DNA of 64,000 bases, from NCBI GenBank assembly GCA_948567375.1, contig OX419760.1:34534001-34598000 (forward strand). Direction: 5' to 3'. The number at the start of each line of letters is the position of its first letter. The stretch's first letter is position 1. Origin of the DNA: Lunularia cruciata. Its lineage: Eukaryota > Streptophyta > Marchantiopsida > Lunulariales > Lunulariaceae. The translations under genes were made by a program, and so were the position numbers. The notes below the pieces were generated by a model. The model ran no database searches and was not told where the DNA came from. It worked only from the letters and a program-made list of their open reading frames with translations. Below, one piece after another: positions 59,801 through 64,000 of the stretch.

Positions 59801-61707
59801 ATGCTTGTGTCCACACCTGAAGCTCCTCCTTCAGAATCAGATTCCCAATAATCAGAAGATGGGGTATCTGAATGTGAGGTGTTGGTGGTGTTAGTCACAG
59901 GAACAGTGACTCTATGGTTTGATGGCCCAATCCTTAAGTACCCTTTGTGCCATCGATCAGTTGTGCGTGCTGCTCTCAACCATGGCCTCCCAAGAAGTAA
60001 GTCATAGCTTGAATCCTTCAAGACTTGGAAAGTCATGAGATTTTGAACTCCCATAACTGAAACTACCACCTTATCCATCACTCCTACTGGTCGAACTTGT
60101 TGCTTGTTTGCCATGCTCACCACAAATGTTGAAGCTCTTGAGGGTATCATACCCAACTTCTTCATCAACCTTTCTGACATGGCATTCACTGCTGATCCTC
60201 CATCAACCAATGCATCCTTGATGTTGTGACCATTCACTCTCACATCAATCTTGGAGGCATATTCACAAGCCTCCCATGGTGCTGGCTTGGCATCCACCAC
60301 CCCCATTGATACTGGAACTTTTGCCTTCTTCTTCTTTTTGCTCCTTGTAGAACTCAAACCACCTCTAAGCTCCTTTCTCAAGGTAGGGTTCAAAGCAATT
60401 AATTGGCCCACTGTGATGTTAGCCTTGTGACTACCAACATCCTCCAACACATTGTAGTTCCATTGTTGCTTTGAGATCAAGAAGTCCTCCATCCCCAACT
60501 TCTTCCTTGGAGTCTTTGTTGTTGATGGTGTCGAGGTGCGAGTGCTCCTAGTAGACATAGGAGTATCCTTGCTTGAAGTAAATCCTTGAGAAGAGTGAAC
60601 ATCCTCTGAAAAACGAGCGCTCTTCTTCTCTTGTGCCAAAAGCTCCAAATTAAGACCCTTGGAGTTTGAGCACTCTCCCTTCTCATACTTGCTCTCAACC
60701 ACATCTATGGATGCTATCCCCTTACCTTTGTTGGGATTAGGAGCCACTTGGGTTTCACTACCTCCCTCTTTCCCTCTATTGGCTCCCTCATAATCCCTTC
60801 CTCCATGGTAAGTGGAATTTGGGCAATTCCTTTGGATATGGCCTCTTCCTCCACAACCAAAACAATTTCTATCATTGAAATTGTTGGCTGGTTGGCCTCC
60901 TCTATATGGATAGTTTCCATAACTCCTAGGTCCTCTCCCTACATTCTGATCCACCTCTCTCTTCTCCCATAGTTGCACCACATTGATCTTGAGATCCGCA
61001 AGTTGTTCTGTGATGGTTTGGAGTGGATCTTTTGGTGGAGGTGCAAGAATTGGAGCAACTACTACTTGTGGTGCAACCCTTGTCACCAAAGTATCAGAAG
61101 TTCCACCATACTTGTAGCCTTGAGGAGGATGCACAACCTCCTTCACCACCAAATCACTCTCATCCCCTTCCAAACTCTCCTCCATACGAATTGCGATCTT
61201 GATAGCTTCAACCTTGGAAGAAGGTTTCTCATATCTCACCTTGCTTCTAATTTGTGGTCTCAATCCTCCCACAAAATTCTTGGTGAGCATGGCCCCTATG
61301 CCAATCATTGTAGTCTCCACATCATCCCCACCCTTCCTCAACACTATGCGAAATCTGGACTCCAATTTTTCCACTCTTTCCACATAGACTCTCACTTTCT
61401 CTCCATCTCCTTGCTTGAGAAATGTAACCTCACTCATCAATCTCTCATAACTCTCATCAGGAAGAAAGTTCTCAATGAGTGCTGAAGTCAAAGTCTCCCA
61501 AGACTCCTCTTCCCCCTCTCTCCTCTCTCTCTTTTGGTATTCTGACTCATACCATGTAAGTGCTGCATCCTCAAAGAAATCTGGTAATAATGAGGCCCAC
61601 TCATTCTTCCTCCTCTCATTGTTTCCTATGCAAGCTCTCTTGAAGTCTCTCACAAAGGCCTCCACATCTTCTCCATCCTTGCCAAAGAAAACCGGAAGTT
61701 TCCCCAT
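56881..61707 (-). CDS. C1 Gag-Pol polyprotein, 1,608 codons, open
   Basis: A single uninterrupted frame. Capsid-like Gag lies at about residues 10-135 (AALTWYESEYQKRERREG). The CCHC knuckle CFGCGGRGHIQRNC is at about 282-295. The retropepsin site is VDGGSAVNAM (Asp502). RT spans about 740-920, with DFIDDFCVYG and its first active-site Asp at 893. RNase H has LYTDASNVAIG (Asp1042), followed by the H2C2 zinc domain (about 1,250-1,300). The integrase core has IDFVGP (Asp1322) and SDRGGEF (Asp1382); 35 residues on, where DD35E needs Glu, the codon 57,454-57,456 gives Lys1418 (NGLAKRTNQ). A GPY/F-like tail region ends in KLKMYHRR. There is no chromodomain. Gag and Pol share one frame, so no frameshift is needed. 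The start MGKLPVFF follows a purine-rich tract. Everything looks active except the integrase. Confidence 0.95.
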   Translation of the reverse strand: MGKLPVFFGKDGEDVEAFVRDFKRACIGNNERRKNEWASLLPDFFEDAALTWYESEYQKRERREGEEESWETLTSALIENFLPDESYERLMSEVTFLKQGDGEKVRVYVERVEKLESRFRIVLRKGGDDVETTMIGIGAMLTKNFVGGLRPQIRSKVRYEKPSSKVEAIKIAIRMEESLEGDESDLVVKEVVHPPQGYKYGGTSDTLVTRVAPQVVVAPILAPPPKDPLQTITEQLADLKINVVQLWEKREVDQNVGRGPRSYGNYPYRGGQPANNFNDRNCFGCGGRGHIQRNCPNSTYHGGRDYEGANRGKEGGSETQVAPNPNKGKGIASIDVVESKYEKGECSNSKGLNLELLAQEKKSARFSEDVHSSQGFTSSKDTPMSTRSTRTSTPSTTKTPRKKLGMEDFLISKQQWNYNVLEDVGSHKANITVGQLIALNPTLRKELRGGLSSTRSKKKKKAKVPVSMGVVDAKPAPWEACEYASKIDVRVNGHNIKDALVDGGSAVNAMSERLMKKLGMIPSRASTFVVSMANKQQVRPVGVMDKVVVSVMGVQNLMTFQVLKDSSYDLLLGRPWLRAARTTDRWHKGYLRIGPSNHRVTVPVTNTTNTSHSDTPSSDYWESDSEGGASGVDTSMEEETSTEEDESESDSDVYPLCAMDFAPKPEVLKDPDKSPLTLEEVERRLSTLKYGPNVTKEEKVRFEEIFRKFIHVFAFSYKDLKEVTLEEHKIEVESHARPIRQKQRRISPPISLAVKEEIDKLKEAGFIFEVENSEWVSPIVIVKKKNGKLRVCVNYKKLYAVTKKDYYPLPFIDEILEEVAGHERYSFGDGYSGYNQIKIAPEHQQLTTFTTPWGTYAFKVMPFGLCNAPATFQRFMNKVFEPFIGKFVRDFIDDFCVYGSKEEHFEHLIKVLQRLDEANASLNPEKCIFGCEEGLLLGHIISKDGIAVDPEKVRKISNLPFPSSLTKLRQFLGMVGYYRRFIFSFSNKAYALTIYMKKGVDYMVILEDKEALKAFEELKQSLVVAPILAKPDWSKPFILYTDASNVAIGCTLSQLDQDGHDHPIAYASRQMVSAEKNYSVTEREGLAVIFGLKKFRHYLIGGKATIVTDHKALKYIFNKPNVEGRLARWMILLSEYDYTIEDRPRKKHANADLLSRAYDHDGDEPVDDSFPDEELMTISVTQEVPMEYKEIVDFVTRGNYPEGMHARERKALAARSRPYTMVDDILFHQGADGLLRRAVGKEESILLIKEFHEGLVCGGHFAGKVTAFKILDAGYHWRGIFKDCLDYCKTCHVCQAFARKSTSTPPLRSIPLLGPFEKWRIDFVGPLNRTPRNNRYIVVVTDYLTKWVEARPLRDKNEDEVGRFLYERIITRFGCPLELVSDRGGEFTGSITTAMLRHFSITHRVTTSYKPNSNGLAKRTNQTLCMMLAKDAEMEGAKHHWDKRIHAVLWEYRTTMKTSTGYSPFQLVYGIESTLPIHFDLPTFQSIHRRLKKAQGSDAEKSRKDQLMELEEARAVAMVRVEQAQRKQKESYDKRQGKKKVEPFKEGDWVMLFDSIRFKRVKKKFLPKYFGPFIVEKVWGNYTYDLKELGGRHFDRINHDKLKMYHRR

Positions 61708-61738
61708 CTTAACCCCTCACTATCTTTCTTTTCTCTCA

Positions 61739-61775
61739 ATTTTTTTTTTTTTTCCTCTTTTCTTTTCTCTCACTC
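61739..61775 (-). other. purine-rich tract upstream of Gag-Pol
   Basis: In element sense a run of GA-rich and A-rich sequence (fourteen As in a row) ends about 30 bases before the Gag-Pol ATG. C2 has a similar A/G tract at 39,957-39,978. It separates ORF1 from Gag-Pol and may help ribosomes reach the second ATG; that is inference. Confidence 0.5.
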
Positions 61776-61947
61776 TATTACTAATAGAGTATATACATGA
61801 CTAACACCATCTGAGAATAATCCACTCTAGGGAACACAAAAGGTTCAGGTTGCTCCAAGATTTCTATAGCAACATCAAATCCTAGAGTGCATATTAATCT
61901 AACTCTCATGGATAGTTTATCCATAAGTTGAAAGATTATCTCCATCA

Positions 61948-62445
61948 CTAATCTTGAGAACTAGCTGATGAAGGTGGTAGTATTTCTGTAGCTGTACTAA
62001 GACTCTCTCCAAGATCCTTCACCAAAGTTTCCAAAAGTGCTTTTACTCCACTACACTCATGTCCTTTTGGAAGTCCTTCAACTCCACAAACCTCACACAA
62101 CTCCTTGGTCTTAGATCTTCTCCCTCCCAATCTTGGTGAAGAAGGTCCAACATGCAAACCCAAGTCAAGTAAGCCTCTCCTTTCCCTCAATCTCTTGCTC
62201 TCAAAGGTCAATGGACATGAACTTGCCTTATGTCCCTTCTCTCCACATAGAAAGCACTTAGACTCACTCTTTCCTCCAAGTGGTGTAGGTTTTTGGATCC
62301 TCTCAACACTCTCTTCAAATTCTATTGTAAACTCTCTTTTCCTCAAATCCACCCCTACAATCACCTCAAACCCTTGGGGAACCTTGCATAATCTCAATTT
62401 CCACTCTTGATGACTCTCCATGTTCCCCAAGATGAATCTAAACAC
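61948..62445 (-). CDS. C1 ORF1, 165-residue protein with two zinc clusters
   Basis: It lies between the 5' LTR and Gag-Pol, in the same frame as Gag-Pol but separated by several stops over 240 nt. Residues about 64-77 form a retroviral-type knuckle CFLCGEKGHKASSC. A second cluster, CEVCGVEGLPKGHEC (CX2CX8HXC), follows about 40 residues later. The N-terminus (MFRFILGNMESHQEW) and the Val/Glu-rich stretch before the knuckle show no known fold. It is conserved in C2. A nucleic-acid-binding role, perhaps a nucleocapsid-like helper, is inferred from the knuckle only. Confidence 0.75.
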   Translation of the reverse strand: MFRFILGNMESHQEWKLRLCKVPQGFEVIVGVDLRKREFTIEFEESVERIQKPTPLGGKSESKCFLCGEKGHKASSCPLTFESKRLRERRGLLDLGLHVGPSSPRLGGRRSKTKELCEVCGVEGLPKGHECSGVKALLETLVKDLGESLSTATEILPPSSASSQD

Positions 62446-63260
62446 TCAAACATGCTTTTTGTTGATCTCAAACTTCTCATGCATGAGATCTCCACTCTGC
62501 AGAATTGACCCTTCCTCACAATGTCACTCAAATCTCCCAACTAATATGTCACAGTCCTCTGAAATTTTCCACACTTGATCACAACTCTAGGGCGTCCCTC
62601 CCTGCAAAATTTTAGATCTTTTCATCGAGCCATTTGGCCTAGACACCTTTCTATTCAGCACCCATATTTCAGATTTGGTCTGAAAACCACCCCCCTCACT
62701 TCAAAAACTCATAACGCACTGCGCAAAAATGATCTCTCTCTAATTTTTGTGGCACCAGGTAGGATACAATGCACTGAATTTTCTTGGAAATTTTCAGGAC
62801 AATTCACTAAACATTGAAGAAATGGCAGACTCTGTACAATTTTCCAGAGAGCATGCAGTTGCGGGAGCACTTTACCCTATCAACTTTCAAAAATTCTAGC
62901 CCAGTGCGCATAGAAGCTCTCTCAATAATTTCAAATGTGCTAACTGAAAGATAACCCAAGCTATCATGTGTAGAAATCTCAAGTCCAGATCTCAAACTTG
63001 AGATTTTGCCCAAAATCACCTTAATCCCCAAAATCTGCAATCCACCTCACACAATCTCTCCAATTCCTCTCATGTGTACAAGATGTACAAAATCACCTCA
63101 AAGACATCATAATGAACTACAGGGTATACAAATGGATCTTGGTTCTCTAACATAAGTTCAGCCCTCTCCTCTCCTAATGTTCTCTCCAAGTGAGCTCTCA
63201 TAGCCTCCTTCTGCCTAATGTAGAATTGGACGCGGAACATTATCTTGCCTTCTAGAGAGG
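62446..63260 (-). other. C1 5' leader
   Basis: About 0.8 kb between primer site and ORF1. It contains the end of a 77-codon frame (63,070-63,303) that starts in the LTR and crosses the primer site in the same frame as ORF1. No other coding signal is seen. It probably holds packaging signals, which cannot be recognised from sequence alone. Confidence 0.5.
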
Positions 63261-63303
63261 TCCCGGCAACGGAACCAAAAATGTGAGCCGGCCTGTCTCT
63301 CAC
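63070..63303 (-). CDS. 77-codon upstream frame spanning LTR end, primer site and leader
   Basis: Starts at an ATG 22 bases inside the 5' LTR and reads through the primer-binding site. It contains a charged helical stretch (RQKEAMRAHLERTLGEERAE). It would be the first ATG-initiated frame on the element RNA if transcription starts about 30 bases after the TATA box. It could be an upstream regulatory frame or a first exon spliced to ORF1, since both share a frame; or chance. Confidence 0.35.
   Translation of the reverse strand: MRDRPAHIFGSVAGTSLEGKIMFRVQFYIRQKEAMRAHLERTLGEERAELMLENQDPFVYPVVHYDVFEVILYILYT
63261..63277 (-). promoter_or_regulatory. C1 primer-binding site
   Basis: Four bases after the 5' LTR, element sense reads TGGTTCCGTTGCCGGGA. 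Its core CCGTTGCCGGG matches the site for tRNA-Asp used by many plant Ty3 elements (TGGCGCCGTTGCCGGGG), but positions 4-5 are TT instead of CG. The primer is probably tRNA-Asp or a close relative. Confidence 0.7.
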
Positions 63304-63973
63304 TCAGGATGAACCTCTGATGGCTATTATGGTAGCGCACCATGGACTAAGAAGGCAAGGAACCCCAACTCCATCATACTCCTCCAAGGCTAACACTCCA
63401 AGACTCAAGACCTTGCTCACTAGAGAACTCAATGAGAGAGAGATAGTTGCAAATGAAAGGATGATGAGTACCTCCTCACTCCTTGTTTATATACTTGTGA
63501 AATAGTTACGTACCAAAGTTACTAATTACCGTAGTAACTCAAGTTACTAGACTAAAAGTCAAGTAAAGTCAAAAAGTAGAAAGGAATATCCATTCACATG
63601 GGCATATTCCCCTAAGCATGTGGTCTTATCTTGACCCAACCACTAAAGCAAGGATTCCTTCACATGGGCTATCCTTGGACTAAAGAAGAATCCAAAACAA
63701 AAAGGCTTGCGGGCCCAAGAGTTCTCAACTCTTTCCCCAAAGCCAAACACCTAGGAATAATACCAAGTCAACACACTAAAATCCAAAATAGTGGTGCTCA
63801 TCTTTTCTACTTCCTCTAAAGTAAGGTCCCATCTATCTTAGCTATGACTAACTTTAGCTAACCATGACTAATATAGAACCATCCTTTATCTCTATATAAA
63901 TAATATCTCTTAAGTACTTGTAATACCAAGCTAAATATCACAATACCACACACATGCACAAATGGGTGTTACA
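63282..63973 (-). repeat. C1 5' LTR, 692 bp
   Basis: In element sense it starts TGTAACACCC at 63,973 and ends CCGGCTCACA at 63,282. It contains the promoter TATA box (separate entry). Confidence 0.95.
63486..63493 (-). promoter_or_regulatory. C1 LTR TATA box
   Basis: Element-sense TATATAAA, about 480 bases into the LTR and 205 before its end, a usual U3/R distance. A second TATA-like string, TTTATATAGAG, lies near 63,890 but only about 80 bases into the LTR, so it is the less likely promoter. Confidence 0.65.
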
Positions 63974-64000
63974 GTCATAGGGTCCAATCACAAGAATGCT

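Larger units (their letters stand above)
56141..63973 (-). mobile_element. Family C Ty3/gypsy element, copy C1, complete and young
   Basis: Two 692-bp LTRs (56,141-56,832 and 63,282-63,973) flank one internal region with ORF1 and Gag-Pol on the minus strand. By eye the LTRs are identical along their whole length. The flanks share GTCA (56,137-56,140 and 63,974-63,977), a 4-bp target duplication, or 5 bp (GTCAT) if the first T is counted as flank. It inserted in the last bases of B5. LTRs start TGTAACACCC and end CCGGCTCACA in element sense. Confidence 0.95.

Noticed and set aside
56141-63973. C1 as an endogenous virus with envelope
   Set aside because: Only ORF1 and Gag-Pol are present; no env-like frame lies between integrase and the 3' LTR (about 50 bases).

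Overview
The window is nuclear DNA of a streptophyte plant. Three spliced plant-type genes fill the first 14.3 kb and nested LTR retrotransposons fill almost all of the rest. GT..AG introns, a telo-box in front of a ribosomal-protein gene and plant-type HDA8 and GET2 proteins support this. I cannot name the species. Nothing marks a seed plant in particular, and the closest precedent I know for the most unusual element is in a charophyte alga, so an early-diverging lineage is possible but unproven.

Host part (1-16,285). The left edge carries the 5' three quarters of RPL10 (uL16), minus strand, three exons visible. 6,660-8,527 (minus) is a two-exon gene for a 310-residue protein with an N-terminal basic cluster and three membrane segments, which I read as a GET2/CAML-type receptor for tail-anchored proteins. 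10,461-14,311 (plus) is a five-exon HDA8-type histone deacetylase of 394 residues with its catalytic residues intact. The spacers hold several small tandem repeats and no other gene I can support.

Transposon part (16,286-64,000). Three Ty3/gypsy families are stacked. Family A (A1 16,286-22,463; A2 28,479-about 35,225; A3 40,982-46,179 plus 53,658-53,887, all minus; fragment A4 40,844-40,981 plus) encodes a retropepsin, then a DNA cytosine-5 methyltransferase, reverse transcriptase, RNase H, DDE integrase and a C-terminal PHD finger, with no recognisable Gag. Family B (B1-B5) has very long LTRs of about 3.7 kb. They carry, inside U3 and upstream of the LTR's own TATA box, a long reading frame for an acidic, coiled-coil protein. 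Two copies are solo LTRs with 5-bp target duplications, one inside the other and both inside A3. Family C has one almost pristine copy, C1 (56,141-63,973), with LTRs that look identical and an uninterrupted 1,608-codon Gag-Pol, but lysine replaces the catalytic glutamate of its integrase. A degraded copy, C2, lies at 37,543-40,639.

Order of events from the nesting: A1 was hit by B1; B1 was hit by A2; A3 was hit by the solo LTR B3, which was hit by the solo LTR B4; C1 inserted at the end of B5 and is the youngest. A and B copies are riddled with stops, many of the CAG-to-TAG or CGA-to-TGA kind expected from deamination of methylated cytosine. The main discovery candidate is family A: an element that may have carried both a DNA-methylation writer and a histone reader.
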